Below, piece after piece: positions 24,503 through 33,109 of a stretch of DNA of 33,200 nt. Within the stretch, counting starts at the first letter, position 1, and each line of letters begins with the position of its first letter. Source of the stretch: an uncultured Lachnospiraceae bacterium (GTDB taxonomy: Bacteria > Bacillota > Clostridia > Lachnospirales > Lachnospiraceae); contig CAJONG010000010.1 of the NCBI GenBank assembly GCA_905235845.1, positions 1 through 33,200 of the forward strand, in the 5' to 3' direction. A model generated the notes under the pieces. That model ran no database searches and was not told where the DNA came from. It saw nothing but the letters and a program-made list of their open reading frames with translations. The position numbers were made by a program, and so were the translations under genes.

Positions 24503-25996
24503 ATGATATACATAACCGTTAATGACGAAAGTTTCATATATGATGTTCATTCTCTCTTCAAGGCCTTTTATCCCGCAGAAGATATAAGGGTCATTCCCGA
24601 AGATAAAGAGGGGCCGAAGGATACTGAGCCGCGGTTTAAGGTATATGCCGGAAAGGACAAAATATCCGTTAGGGAATGCATACCTGACAGCTATTCCCAT
24701 GAGATAACCGTTGATAAATGGCTAAGTGATGACAGATCTGTCTATAAAAGTGAACTGAAGAGACAGATATACAATGCCCTCTCTGATTATTCGGGACATA
24801 CTCTTCCATGGGGAACTCTTACGGGCATTCGCCCTACCAAGCTTGCCATGAGCTGTCTGGACAGAGGCCTTGATGAAGAAGAAGCTGTCTCTTACATGAA
24901 GGATTACTATCTCTGCTCCGATAGTAAGTCACATCTTGCCACGGATATCGCAGCAAGGGAGCGAACGATCATGCAAAGTATCGCAGCAGAACCGTCCGGA
25001 CTTGCTAAAGGCTACAGCCTGTATATAGGCATCCCATTCTGTCCGAGCAGATGCCTGTACTGTTCTTTCATGTCCTATCCCATCGCTTCTTACGAAAAGG
25101 CGGTCGACCTCTATATGGAAGCCCTGAAAAAGGAGATAGACTATGTAGCCTCAGCTTTTGCCGGAAGGAGACTTGACAGCATATATATAGGCGGAGGAAC
25201 CCCGACCACGTTAAGTGCCGTGCAGTTATCCGGGCTTATAAGCTATGTGAGGGATAATATCGATATATCCGCCTTAAGGGAATTCACTGTGGAGGCAGGA
25301 AGGGCCGATTCCATAGACAGAGAGAAGCTAAGCGTATTAAAGGAACTGGGAGTCGACAGGATATCCGTCAATCCCCAGACCTTCAACGAAGAGACACTTA
25401 AGCTTATAGGCAGGAAAGCCACTGCCGCCCAGACCATTGACGCTTATTATCTTGCAAGGGAAGCAGGCTTTGACAATATCAATATGGACATTATTCTGGG
25501 ACTTCCGGGAGAATCCATGGAGGATATAAGATATACTCTTAAAAAAGTGTCTGAACTTAAGCCCGATGACCTTACAGTGCATTCTCTTGCTGTAAAGCGC
25601 GGAAGCAGACTCTCAGAGATGCTTATGGAATCAAAGGATACCGATAGTATGCTGCGTAACACGGACATTGATTATGAGATGGCAATGGAACTTACCGAAG
25701 AGACGGCAATGTCCATCGGTCTTAGACCATACTATCTCTACAGGCAGAAAAATATAAGCGGTAATCTGGAGAATACGGGATATGCAGCGACAGGCCGCGA
25801 AGGGATATACAATATCCTTATGATGGAAGAGGTTCAGGATATAGTAGCCTGCGGCGCAGGTACAGTATCCAAGCATGTTGCGATACAGTCTGACGGCAGT
25901 GCTCTGATCACCCGATGCGATACCCACAAGGATCTGAAGCTCTATATCAATGATATAGACATGATGATAGAACGCAAGAAGAAAATGTATGCCTGA
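24503..25996 (+). CDS. hemZ: HemZ-like radical SAM protein (coproporphyrinogen III oxidase family)
   Basis: The 497-residue protein has the HemZ-type N-terminal extension of about 165 residues (LPWGTLTGIRPTKLA is a hallmark). The radical SAM core carries the Cys-x3-Cys-x2-Cys cluster site in IPFCPSRCLYCSF, GGGTPTTLS, the RISVNPQTF segment and the HemN-like ILGLPGES. Family members are annotated as oxygen-independent coproporphyrinogen dehydrogenase; true activity within this branch is uncertain because HemW-like proteins share the fold. No Shine-Dalgarno sequence precedes the ATG. hemZ is often found near relA and an MBL-fold gene in Clostridia; here it converges on them. Confidence 0.9.
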   Translation: MIYITVNDESFIYDVHSLFKAFYPAEDIRVIPEDKEGPKDTEPRFKVYAGKDKISVRECIPDSYSHEITVDKWLSDDRSVYKSELKRQIYNALSDYSGHTLPWGTLTGIRPTKLAMSCLDRGLDEEEAVSYMKDYYLCSDSKSHLATDIAARERTIMQSIAAEPSGLAKGYSLYIGIPFCPSRCLYCSFMSYPIASYEKAVDLYMEALKKEIDYVASAFAGRRLDSIYIGGGTPTTLSAVQLSGLISYVRDNIDISALREFTVEAGRADSIDREKLSVLKELGVDRISVNPQTFNEETLKLIGRKATAAQTIDAYYLAREAGFDNINMDIILGLPGESMEDIRYTLKKVSELKPDDLTVHSLAVKRGSRLSEMLMESKDTDSMLRNTDIDYEMAMELTEETAMSIGLRPYYLYRQKNISGNLENTGYAATGREGIYNILMMEEVQDIVACGAGTVSKHVAIQSDGSALITRCDTHKDLKLYINDIDMMIERKKKMYA

Positions 25997-26018
25997 TGAC
26001 TACTGCGTCAGGCATTTT
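25989..26018. terminator. Bidirectional terminator between hemZ and the MBL-fold gene
   Basis: ATGCCTGA (25989-25996, including the hemZ stop) pairs with TCAGGCAT (26008-26015) and is followed by a short T-run. The flanking GAAAATGT gives an ACATTTTC on the other strand, so it can serve both convergent genes. Confidence 0.55.
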
Positions 26019-26650
26019 CATCTCACCGGCCAGAAGGGATTATACTGCCTCTCATGACCTATGGTGGTCTGATCTCCGTGTCCCGGGTAGACCTTAGTCT
26101 CATCGGGAAGAGGCGCTAACTTCTCTTCTATGGAATGAGTAAGCTTACTCATACTTCCCGTAGGAAGATCCGTACGTCCCACACTTTCATTAAAAAGCGT
26201 ATCTCCGCTTATAAGTATGCCCTCATCCTTAATGTAATAGCAGCACGAACCCTTGGTGTGTCCGGGAGTCGCAAGTACCTGTATCTTAAATCCGTTAAGC
26301 TCTAATACATCCCCATCCTTAACATAGTTATTGACCTTCACGGTGCATGCCCTGCCTGCGGCCTCTGAAGAATTAAGCATGGCATCTTCAAGCACCTCCT
26401 GCTCCAGATCAAGCGCATACACGGGAGCGCTCGTAAGGCTTCTTAGCTTAGAGCATCCCCATATGTGATCAAAATGCCCGTGAGTTAAGAGTATATGCGT
26501 CACATTAAAGCCCTTATCCTTAAGAACCTCATATATATAGTCCCCTCTGTCCGCGGGGTCTATGAATATGCAGTCGCTCTGTCCTTCATGATATATGAAG
26601 TAACAATTGGTGGCACATACACTAAGTACTATTCTTCCTATCTTCAACAT
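26018..26650 (-). CDS. MBL-fold hydrolase, glyoxalase II-like
   Basis: The 210-residue protein has the complete metal-ligand set of the glyoxalase II branch: THGHFDHIWG, a His in ATPGHTKGS, an Asp in ISGDTLF and a final His in VYPGHGDQT. Small proteins of this type (YcbL-like) hydrolyse thioesters or related substrates; the real substrate is unknown. GGGAG precedes the ATG. The gene lies 62 bp after the relA/spoT fragment, the common relA-MBL order in Clostridia, and converges on hemZ. Confidence 0.9.
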   Translation of the reverse strand: MLKIGRIVLSVCATNCYFIYHEGQSDCIFIDPADRGDYIYEVLKDKGFNVTHILLTHGHFDHIWGCSKLRSLTSAPVYALDLEQEVLEDAMLNSSEAAGRACTVKVNNYVKDGDVLELNGFKIQVLATPGHTKGSCCYYIKDEGILISGDTLFNESVGRTDLPTGSMSKLTHSIEEKLAPLPDETKVYPGHGDQTTIGHERQYNPFWPVR

Positions 26651-26712
26651 GATCTTAATTCTCCCATGATCCGCTATCGCCTGCCATGATCTGCTCAGAC
26701 CGGACCCTGCAT

Positions 26713-27216
26713 TTAACCTGTCCTTCTCTCGATATCTATAATTCCCTGAATGGAATTAAGCTTCTCTATTATCCTGTTAAGCTCTTCTCTTCCCTTGGTC
26801 TCAAAGGAAAGCATCATGGTACATACACCCTGCTTGCTGACCCTTGTATTAAGCGAGGTGATGCTTATATTCTTCTCCGTAAGTGCCCTTGATACATCCA
26901 CCAAAAGCCCGTTGCGGTTATTGGCATATATGACGATCTCGGCCTGATACATACTGTTATCATCCACCGCATCATCCTGCCACTCGGCATCAATTAACCT
27001 CACACGCTCCGATTCCGTAAGGCTTAGGATATTGATACAGTCATTACGATGGATGGATATGCCTCTGCCTCTTGTGACAAAGCCCACGATCTCATCACCC
27101 GGAAGGGGATTACAGCACTTGGAGAATCTGACAGACACATCATGTACCCCCTTGACGACGATACCGCTGCTGTTCTTGTCATTATTCTTCTTGGCCTTGG
27201 CTGCTGCATCGGCTAT
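26713..27216 (-). CDS. C-terminal part of RelA/SpoT (p)ppGpp synthetase/hydrolase, cut by the join
   Basis: About 167 residues match the regulatory end of long RelA/SpoT proteins: the zinc-finger/RIS domain (GVHDVSVRFSKCCNPLPGDE, IVGFVTRGRGISIHRNDC) and the final ACT domain (YANNRNGLLVDVSRALTEKN..ITSLNTRV..IQGIIDIERR). The hydrolase, synthetase and TGS domains, about 550 residues, are missing. They are replaced at about 27,216 by an unrelated permease start in the same frame. The intact gene presumably exists in the source Lachnospiraceae genome. The boundary is approximate, within about 15 bp. Confidence 0.9.
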   Translation of the reverse strand: MADAAAKAKKNNDKNSSGIVVKGVHDVSVRFSKCCNPLPGDEIVGFVTRGRGISIHRNDCINILSLTESERVRLIDAEWQDDAVDDNSMYQAEIVIYANNRNGLLVDVSRALTEKNISITSLNTRVSKQGVCTMMLSFETKGREELNRIIEKLNSIQGIIDIERRTG

Positions 27217-27240
27217 TATCTCCGACACCTTGCGTTTCGA
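27205..27240. other. Junction of two unrelated genomes (probable assembly chimera)
   Basis: Within one open frame the protein changes from an OppB-like permease (PYLRRSYQSKRKVSEI) to RelA/SpoT (ADAAAKAKKNN). Codon style, gene content and promoter type also change here from Lachnospiraceae-like to Bacteroidales-like. Both partner genes are incomplete on the joined side. Short shared sequence around GTGTCGGAGATAATAGCCGA may have allowed the false join. Confidence 0.85.
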
Positions 27241-27600
27241 CTGGTAGGAACGTCGCAGATAGGGTGCCTTCAACACCACCGAAGTGCCTTTGGCTTTCAA
27301 CAGGGTGGTATAAGGCGAATATTTTTCCGTGTCGAGATAGAAGTAGCTCGAACGGTCGCGGTTGTTGTGAAACGAGATGGGAGCCAAGTCGTTAAGGTAG
27401 TTTAGGAATTGCAGGCCTACCGGCTTGTCGCGTCCGAGGTCGCGGTTGATGACCTCGATGCTTTCGGCATCGGCCCGCTGTCCGAGCATCATACGCGCAG
27501 GGTCGCCGGGCAGGATATTGAAAAGGAAAAACACCAGAGTGACAACCCCCAGTATAACAAGAAGTCCGTAGAGCAGCCGTTTTAGAGTATAGCGAAGCAT
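27217..27600 (-). CDS. N-terminal part of an OppB/DppB-type ABC transporter permease, cut by the join
   Basis: The first 128 residues or so are a peptide/nickel-type permease: MLRYTLKRLLYGLLVILGVV with the first membrane helix, then FNILPGDPARMMLGQRAD, the conserved entry of this family. A periplasmic insertion with NNRDRSSYFYLDTEKYSP is typical of Bacteroidales homologues. The rest, about 230 residues with five membrane helices and the EAA-like loop, is lost at the junction. It follows tsaB by one base, so the two genes probably form an operon in the source genome. Confidence 0.85.
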
Positions 27601-27601
27601 T

Positions 27602-28294
27602 TTATCTTAATCCTCTTACGGTTGATTTCTTGGCTACAAAATCTTTGAGATAAAACGGCTCATAGTAGGCCACATCCTCGGTCTTGCCATCACGCAGCCG
27701 TGCTTCGGCTATCGGGAGCATGTGTACCGCCGAGATACGGTAAGCTGTGTCGAACCGTGCGTTAGGGTGTGCTCCCAAGACGTCACGACACTTTTCGGCC
27801 CCGTCGCCGACGAAAACCACTGACCCAGAGTCGAGCCACCGATCGTAAATGCCGGCTTCGATTATGTCAGCTGCAACGGTCTTTTCCTCGCTGAGCGCAG
27901 AATTGTAGATGGCGGTGTAGCACTCCATGCGCCGTGCATCAATCATAGGGCAGACCAATCCGCCGTAGTCGGGATGCAGCTGATAGTAGCCAGCGGCCAT
28001 GTTTTCAAGCGTCGGCACCGCTATGAGCGGTATATTCAAACCATAGCACAATCCCTTGGCTCCACTCACACCGATACGCAGACCCGTGTAGCTGCCAGGA
28101 CCGCCACTTACGCATACGGCGGTCAGGTCGGAAGGTTTGAGACCCGTCTCGTCAAACAACTCGCCAACAAACACATTCATCTTGGAGCTGTGCGCGTTGG
28201 GTTGGTCAGTTTCTCGTTTGGCGGCTATGTGCCCGTCTGCACCAAGCGCGACCGAGCAAACGGTTGTGGCCGTTTCGATTAGCAGTATCGCCAT
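27602..28294 (-). CDS. tsaB: tRNA threonylcarbamoyladenosine biosynthesis protein TsaB
   Basis: TsaB is the non-catalytic partner of TsaD in the complex that makes t6A37 in ANN-decoding tRNAs. The 230-residue product starts MAILLIETATTVCSVALG and has HSSKMN in place of the metal-binding motif of TsaD, the signature VSGGPGSYTGLRIGVSGAKG, and CPMIDARRMECYTAIY. Length and motifs fit Bacteroidetes TsaB. The downstream permease begins immediately after its stop. Confidence 0.95.
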   Translation of the reverse strand: MAILLIETATTVCSVALGADGHIAAKRETDQPNAHSSKMNVFVGELFDETGLKPSDLTAVCVSGGPGSYTGLRIGVSGAKGLCYGLNIPLIAVPTLENMAAGYYQLHPDYGGLVCPMIDARRMECYTAIYNSALSEEKTVAADIIEAGIYDRWLDSGSVVFVGDGAEKCRDVLGAHPNARFDTAYRISAVHMLPIAEARLRDGKTEDVAYYEPFYLKDFVAKKSTVRGLR

Positions 28295-28329
28295 GTTTTT
28301 TCTGTTCGTTTTCCGGTTTTGTTTCGGTT

Positions 28330-29217
28330 CTATCGCGAGGCCAACTGGTCTGGCTTTGCGCCCAACTGGTTGAAATAGGCGGCCACCACGCCATCCTCGA
28401 CAAGATATGGGCGTATCTCGTCAACAGTCAGCACAATATCGATTGGGCCGTAGCAGTAAGCAGCAATCTCGTATTGGTTGAACCTGAAGGTCACGCCATC
28501 GGCGCTTACCATGAAATTGGACGCTGTCGGCTTCACGGCGTCCCACGACACATCCATATCGCCATAGCCCTCTTCTTTCGCGATCATCTGCTCGAGGCGG
28601 CTGTGCATTAGTTTCAACAAGCCGGCACGCGACTGCGCGTCGGCAAGAAACACATCGTCCACCTGCTGTCGCTTGCCGTTGATGGTGGAGTACACTGCAT
28701 ATTCGGCTGCTCCATAGCCATGTGCCCCGCCCGTATAGTTGTAGTTTGTGGTCTGGCAAACCAGCAGCGGGTCGCAATAAAGCGCCACCGTAGTATGTAG
28801 TTCCGACTCCCAGTTGAACATATAGCCCATTCCGTCGGCAGCGTCGGCAGGGTCATAGTCCATCTCGGCCATAGACTCTTCAAACTGTTTCTGCAAGTCG
28901 CCGACGTAGGCACGCAACGCTTCGGCAGCATCGCCCTGAACGGCATATTTCTCACCAAGCGCGTCGGCCACCACCTGCTTGCGCAACAAAAGCGAAACAG
29001 GATTCGAGGGGTTTTCGTTGGGCAGCACCAACACAGCGTCGACAGACAACGACGGTTCCGCATCAGGATGGTCGTGATATGCTATTGAGTCGAATGTCAG
29101 CTCCATGGATTCCGCCGCAGGAGTCTCGGCAACCGCTGCGGCTTCAGTGGCCGGCTTGCGGTGGCATGCCGTCGAAATAAAGCAGCAAGCCACCAGTATT
29201 GCAAATATCTTCTTCAT
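28330..29217 (-). CDS. DUF3298-domain lipoprotein (RsiV-like fold)
   Basis: The 295-residue protein has a lipoprotein signal (ILVACCFISTAC, lipid Cys18) and then a DUF4163/DUF3298 pair. The TGGAHGYGAAEYAVYS segment is the hallmark of DUF3298 as in RsiV and PdaC-associated domains, and AAYCYGPIDIVLTVDEIRPYL ends the domain. It should face the periplasm from an inner- or outer-membrane anchor. RsiV homologues sense lysozyme in Firmicutes, but no such role can be assumed here. It lies 35 bp upstream of tsaB on the same strand. Confidence 0.85.
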   Translation of the reverse strand: MKKIFAILVACCFISTACHRKPATEAAAVAETPAAESMELTFDSIAYHDHPDAEPSLSVDAVLVLPNENPSNPVSLLLRKQVVADALGEKYAVQGDAAEALRAYVGDLQKQFEESMAEMDYDPADAADGMGYMFNWESELHTTVALYCDPLLVCQTTNYNYTGGAHGYGAAEYAVYSTINGKRQQVDDVFLADAQSRAGLLKLMHSRLEQMIAKEEGYGDMDVSWDAVKPTASNFMVSADGVTFRFNQYEIAAYCYGPIDIVLTVDEIRPYLVEDGVVAAYFNQLGAKPDQLASR

Positions 29218-29251
29218 ATATTGACTGATTTTATGGATTTGTTTTTGTTTT

Positions 29252-29908
29252 CTATCTCATGTCGATTATCTCTACACCCTTGTTGGCAGAAGCGTCGAAC
29301 ATGAAGTCTCCGTCATTGCACTTGGCTCCTGATTTGAAGGCCGAAACCTGGTATATGCCCTCCGACGAATCGTAGTTATGAAGCTCCATCTGCTTGATAT
29401 AGCCGTTATTTGAGTTGATAAGCATACGTATCTTATAGTAACTCTTAGGTTTGAGCGGCGTGAGGTCGACAACCGCAGTGCCGTCGTCTTCCTGACGGAT
29501 AAACTTGACTTTGAAGTTCTTGCTGTAGGTGGCGAGCAATGCAGCAGGGTTCATAAGGTCGTCGCCGCCCTGAGCCAGAGTGTTCACAGTCACCTCGCTG
29601 GTCTGTTTGTCCCATTGCCACACGCTCTTGCCGTCGCAGTAGAGCGTCTGGCTGCCGCTCACCACACGATAGCGGCCCTTGCTGTACAGCACCTCAGCCT
29701 TCTGGCGGGCGGTCTCCTTTTTCTGGCTGTCGCGATTTATCATTGTTACCGTAAAACTCACAGCCGACTTCTCAAACACCGACGAGGCTTTCTTCAGCAC
29801 CTTGTTGGCATTTTCGTCTACTTCGCCCTTGGCGGTATGAGTTATTTGGGCCGTGGCGCAGAGCTGCAGACTGCATAAGGCTACTATAAGCGTGAAAAGT
29901 CGTTTCAT
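29252..29908 (-). CDS. LolA-like outer-membrane lipoprotein carrier
   Basis: The 218-residue protein has a cleavable signal peptide (LFTLIVALCSLQLCATAQ) and a LolA-type beta-barrel sheet. Visible segments include the hydrophobic-ligand strand pattern AEVLYSKGRYRVVSG, the YCDGKSVWQWD segment, and PLKPKSYYKIRMLINSNNG. LolA carries lipoproteins across the periplasm; the Bacteroidetes forms are divergent and are often called LolA-like putative carriers. Position between the DUF3298 lipoprotein and folE gives no further clue. Confidence 0.85.
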   Translation of the reverse strand: MKRLFTLIVALCSLQLCATAQITHTAKGEVDENANKVLKKASSVFEKSAVSFTVTMINRDSQKKETARQKAEVLYSKGRYRVVSGSQTLYCDGKSVWQWDKQTSEVTVNTLAQGGDDLMNPAALLATYSKNFKVKFIRQEDDGTAVVDLTPLKPKSYYKIRMLINSNNGYIKQMELHNYDSSEGIYQVSAFKSGAKCNDGDFMFDASANKGVEIIDMR

Positions 29909-29958
29909 GGTTAGGTGTTTTTATTGATTTGTGCTGTTTTGCGAAAGTTTCTTGCTTG

Positions 29959-30570
29959 TCAATGCAGGTTGACACCTATTATATGCATAAACTCCTCGCG
30001 GGTTTTGGGGTCTTTCATAAAGGCACCGGTGAAGTCGCTGGTGGTGGTCACGGAGTTCTGCTTCTGCACGCCGCGCATCGACATGCACATGTGCTGTGCC
30101 TCGATCACCACGGCCACGCCGAGCGGTTGGAGGGTTGACTGTATGCAGTCCTTGATTTGTTTGGTGAGCCGCTCCTGCACCTGTAAACGTCTCGCGTAGG
30201 CATCAACCACACGCGGTATCTTACTCAAACCCACTATCTTGCCGTTTGGAATATAAGCCACGTGAGCCTTGCCCACAAAGGGCACCATGTGGTGTTCGCA
30301 AAGCGAGTATATCTCAATGTCCTTCACCACAACCATCTGCTTATAGTCCTCGCTGAACATAGCCGAACGCAGGATTTCCTCAGGGTTGAGGTCATAGCCG
30401 TTGGTAAAAAAAAGCATCGCCTTTGCAATGCGTTCGGGCGACTTGACCAGCCCCTCGCGATCGGGGTTCTCGCCCAGCAGACGGATAATCTGCTTGTAGT
30501 GCACGGCTAACTCGCCCACGCAAGCCTCGTCAAACTTGTCGATTTTCTGATAACCTAATTCTTGCGACAT
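29959..30570 (-). CDS. folE: GTP cyclohydrolase I
   Basis: FolE opens GTP to dihydroneopterin triphosphate, the first step of folate synthesis. The 203-residue protein has the zinc-binding Cys and active-site histidines in [40 protein letters not shown], and the second zinc Cys in [14 protein letters not shown] followed by [10 protein letters not shown]. Family length and motifs are complete. The upstream gap (30,571-30,646) shows no clear ribosome binding site, as is normal for Bacteroidetes. Confidence 0.97.
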   Translation of the reverse strand: MSQELGYQKIDKFDEACVGELAVHYKQIIRLLGENPDREGLVKSPERIAKAMLFFTNGYDLNPEEILRSAMFSEDYKQMVVVKDIEIYSLCEHHMVPFVGKAHVAYIPNGKIVGLSKIPRVVDAYARRLQVQERLTKQIKDCIQSTLQPLGVAVVIEAQHMCMSMRGVQKQNSVTTTSDFTGAFMKDPKTREEFMHIIGVNLH

Positions 30571-30646
30571 ATCTTTTTACATTACTTTGCGTATAAAAAA
30601 TAGTGTGTTAGAAAACTTGGCAGTATTTTTAGTCATATTTTATCTT

Positions 30647-31834
30647 CTATTCCACCTCCAATAGCAGGCCTTTCAAGTATTCGCCCTCAGGGTGGTAGAT
30701 GCTCACTGGATGGTCGGCGGCGTGCTGCAGGTGTTTCACTATGCGCACGTTGCGTCCGGCAGTGGCGGCGGCGGTGAACGCCATTGTCTGGAAATCGGCT
30801 TGACTCACGGCCTGCGAGCAGCTGAACGTGAACAGCAGGCCGCCTGGCTTGATGCGCTCCATTGCCCGCTGGTTGATGTTGCGGTAGCCTTTCAGTCCGT
30901 TTTGCAGCGAGCGGTGGTTCTTGGCAAAGGCCGGCGGGTCGAGGATAATCAGGTCGTAGCAGTCATCAATGGTGTCGAGGTATTTCGTCACATCGGCCAC
31001 GACGCCGTTGTGGTTTGCATTCGGGAAATTCATCTCCACATGCCGGTTGCAGAGGTCGATGGCTTTTCTCGATATGTCGACCGTGTCTACTTGTTTGGCG
31101 CCTCCGCGCAATGCGTTGAGCGTGAATCCGCCCGTGTAGCCGAAACAGTTCAAGACACAACGGTTTTTAGACCATTCGCCCACCATGCGACGGTTTTCGC
31201 GTTGGTCGAGAAAAAAACCGGTCTTCTGCCCCTCGTCGAAATTTATCTTGTAGCGATTTCCCCACTCCTTGGCTTCCCACTCCGAAGGCATCTCGCCCTC
31301 GAAAGTCACCACATAGCCGTTGTCGCAGCCGCCTGGAACGGTTGTCGCACTCTTGTCGTAGACGGCTTTCAGGTCGGGCAGCAGCTCCTTGAGCAGTTGC
31401 GCAAAGGCCGTAAACTCACGGTGCATGCCGGCGCTGTGGGCTTGAAGCACCACAATGCCATTGTAATAGTCGGCTATCAGTCCGGGCATCCGGTCGCCCT
31501 CGCCGTTCACAAGACGAAACATGTTGGTCGGCAGACCCTGTGCATAATCAAACAACCCGATCGCCCGCCTGTAATCGACAGCCTTTCGCAAGCGTTCGCG
31601 CCAAAACGCCCCGTCGATGTCGCAAGGCACAAACGAGAGCACTTTGCACACTATGCTGTCACTCTGGTAATGGCCCACGGCCAGCCACTGTCGGTCGGCA
31701 GAGACAACATCAACGAGGTCGCCGTCGACGGCATGTCCCTCAACACGAGCCACGGCTCCCGAAAACAGCCACGGATGACGACGGAACAACGATTTCTCTT
31801 TCCCCCTGTGAAGTATCAGTTTTGCACGGCTCAT
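30647..31834 (-). CDS. Class I rRNA (cytosine-C5) methyltransferase, RlmI-like
   Basis: The 395-residue protein has an N-terminal PUA-like domain (LHRGKEKSLFRRHPWLFSGAV), a linker domain with GLIADYY, and a Rossmann methyltransferase with VLNCFGYTGGFTLNAL (SAM binding), VDISRKAIDLC, LDPPAFAKN and the catalytic-cysteine motif TFSCSQAVS. RlmI methylates C1962 of 23S rRNA; exact site specificity here is by homology only. The start is ATG 31834, since the ORF-track start at 31840 is an upstream GTG. A yqaE-like gene lies just upstream on the same strand. Confidence 0.9.
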   Translation of the reverse strand: MSRAKLILHRGKEKSLFRRHPWLFSGAVARVEGHAVDGDLVDVVSADRQWLAVGHYQSDSIVCKVLSFVPCDIDGAFWRERLRKAVDYRRAIGLFDYAQGLPTNMFRLVNGEGDRMPGLIADYYNGIVVLQAHSAGMHREFTAFAQLLKELLPDLKAVYDKSATTVPGGCDNGYVVTFEGEMPSEWEAKEWGNRYKINFDEGQKTGFFLDQRENRRMVGEWSKNRCVLNCFGYTGGFTLNALRGGAKQVDTVDISRKAIDLCNRHVEMNFPNANHNGVVADVTKYLDTIDDCYDLIILDPPAFAKNHRSLQNGLKGYRNINQRAMERIKPGGLLFTFSCSQAVSQADFQTMAFTAAATAGRNVRIVKHLQHAADHPVSIYHPEGEYLKGLLLEVE

Positions 31835-31842
31835 ACGCACAG

Positions 31843-31995
31843 TCAGTCTTTATTCAATACAACCAAAGCCGCAATCACGCCGGGAACCCAGCCAGCAAGG
31901 GTTAGGAGAAAGACAATGAGAATCGAGCCGCAACCACGGTCTATTACGGCCAGCGGCGGAAAAATGATTGCCAGAAGCACTCGCAAAAAAGACAT
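31843..31995 (-). CDS. YqaE/Pmp3-family small membrane protein
   Basis: This 50-residue gene is too short for the ORF track. It reads MSFLRVLLAIIFPPLAVIDR followed by GCGSILIVFLLTLAGWVPGV and IAALVVLNKD. That is the UPF0057/Pmp3 pattern: two membrane helices joined by a GCG-containing turn. Family members are linked to membrane potential and stress tolerance in yeast and plants; bacterial roles are unclear. It lies 8 bp before rlmI and 14 bp after rpe, on the same strand, so it is probably co-transcribed with both. Confidence 0.93.
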   Translation of the reverse strand: MSFLRVLLAIIFPPLAVIDRGCGSILIVFLLTLAGWVPGVIAALVVLNKD

Positions 31996-32009
31996 AAGCG
32001 TTTCGTTTT

Positions 32010-32669
32010 TTACGATTTCAGATCAAGAATAGTCTGCTGCGGGTTTTCGGACTTGAACACCGCGTTGCCTGCCACCAGCACGTCGGCACCGGCCTCGTAG
32101 AGCAACGGCGCGTTGCTGGTGTTTACGCCGCCGTCCACCTCAATCAGGCATTCGGGGTTCTTTCGCTCGCACAACTCGCGAAGCTGACGCACCTTGCTGT
32201 AGGTGTTCTCGATGAATTTCTGTCCGCCAAAACCTGGATTCACACTCATAAGCAGGACGAGGTCGCACATCTGCACCGTGTCCTCAAGCAACGACACCGG
32301 CGAGTGGGGATTGAGCACCACACCGCACTTCACGCCCGCGTCGCGTATGGCGGCCAGCGTGCGGTTGAGATGTGTGCAGGCTTCGTAGTGCACGGTCACA
32401 ATATCGGCCCCGCACTCTTTGAAATCAGCCACATAGCGACCTGGATCCATTATCATCAAATGAACGTCGAGCGGCTTGCACGCATATTTTTTTATATACT
32501 TTATAACCGGCTGCCCGAAAGATATGTTCGGCACAAACATTCCGTCCATCACATCTATATGCAGCCAGTCGCAACAGCTGCCGTTCAGCATCTCTATGTC
32601 GCGCTGCAGGTTGGCAAAATCGGCCGAAAGCAGCGACGGCGACACCATCTTTGTCTTTTTTTTGCTCAT
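32010..32669 (-). CDS. rpe: Ribulose-phosphate 3-epimerase
   Basis: Rpe interconverts ribulose 5-phosphate and xylulose 5-phosphate in the pentose phosphate pathway. The TIM-barrel signatures are all present: VSPSLLSADFANL, LHIDVMDGMFVPNISFG, LDVHLMI, LMSVNPGFGGQKFIE, IEVDGGVN and VAGNAVF. I place the start at ATG 32669 (MSKKKTKMVSPS), giving 219 residues, the normal size; the ORF-track start at 32699 would add an atypical leader. The downstream neighbour is the yqaE-like gene; xseA is divergent. Confidence 0.96.
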   Translation of the reverse strand: MSKKKTKMVSPSLLSADFANLQRDIEMLNGSCCDWLHIDVMDGMFVPNISFGQPVIKYIKKYACKPLDVHLMIMDPGRYVADFKECGADIVTVHYEACTHLNRTLAAIRDAGVKCGVVLNPHSPVSLLEDTVQMCDLVLLMSVNPGFGGQKFIENTYSKVRQLRELCERKNPECLIEVDGGVNTSNAPLLYEAGADVLVAGNAVFKSENPQQTILDLKS

Positions 32670-32802
32670 TACTGTTTTATCCGTTTTCTCACGACGCAAT
32701 TCAGCGTCGCATCTTTACACATTAATTAACGCACTCGACAGCGTAATATTATTCAAATATCCACAAATTCGCAAACATTGAAGCCGAAACCTTTTATTTT
32801 TT

Positions 32803-32810
32803 TATCTTTG
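32803..32810 (+). promoter_or_regulatory. Bacteroidetes-type -7 box for xseA
   Basis: TATCTTTG fits the Bacteroidetes TAnnTTTG -7 consensus, with a TTG 22 bp upstream as a possible -33 element. The implied start near 32,817 means translation begins at ATG 32837, not at the upstream ATG 32813 of the ORF track. Confidence 0.6.
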
Positions 32811-32836
32811 CAATGATTAATGCAGAATGGCATCGA

Positions 32837-33109
32837 ATGGAAAAAACCAGACTTACGCTATACGAACTCAACCTGTGCGTCGGCGAGACTATAGAGCACG
32901 GAATGCCCGGCCCCTACTGGGTAGAGGCCGAGTTGTCGGAATGTCGCGAAAACACCAACGGCCACTGCTACATGAACCTTATCGAGAAAAGCGACAACAG
33001 CACAACCCCTATCGCAAGCGCCCGTGCCATCTGCTGGAAATCGAACTGGCCAACCATACGCAATTGTTTCGAGAATGCCACAGGACAGCGGTTGCAGGCT
33101 GGCATGTAG
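32837..33109 (+). pseudogene. xseA: Exodeoxyribonuclease VII large subunit, N-terminal fragment
   Basis: The 90 residues from MEKTRLTLYELN match the OB-fold start of XseA (PYWVEAELSECRENTNGHCY, ARAICWKSNW, FENATGQRLQAGM). The intact subunit is about 400-450 residues and carries the catalytic region downstream. Here the frame stops at TAG right after LQAGM, at the point where homologues continue with the rest of the OB fold. The sequence after the stop does not resume xseA in any frame I can see. The gene is therefore broken by an insertion or by another artificial join, not simply cut by the window edge. Confidence 0.8.

Noticed and set aside
26713-27600. A novel permease-RelA fusion protein
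   Set aside because: The switch coincides with a change of phylum in all surrounding genes, and both halves are truncated; a false assembly join explains it better.
30692-32032. 446-residue plus-strand ORF
   Set aside because: It is a shadow of the rlmI-like and yqaE-like genes; long shadows are expected in the GC-richer Bacteroidales part.
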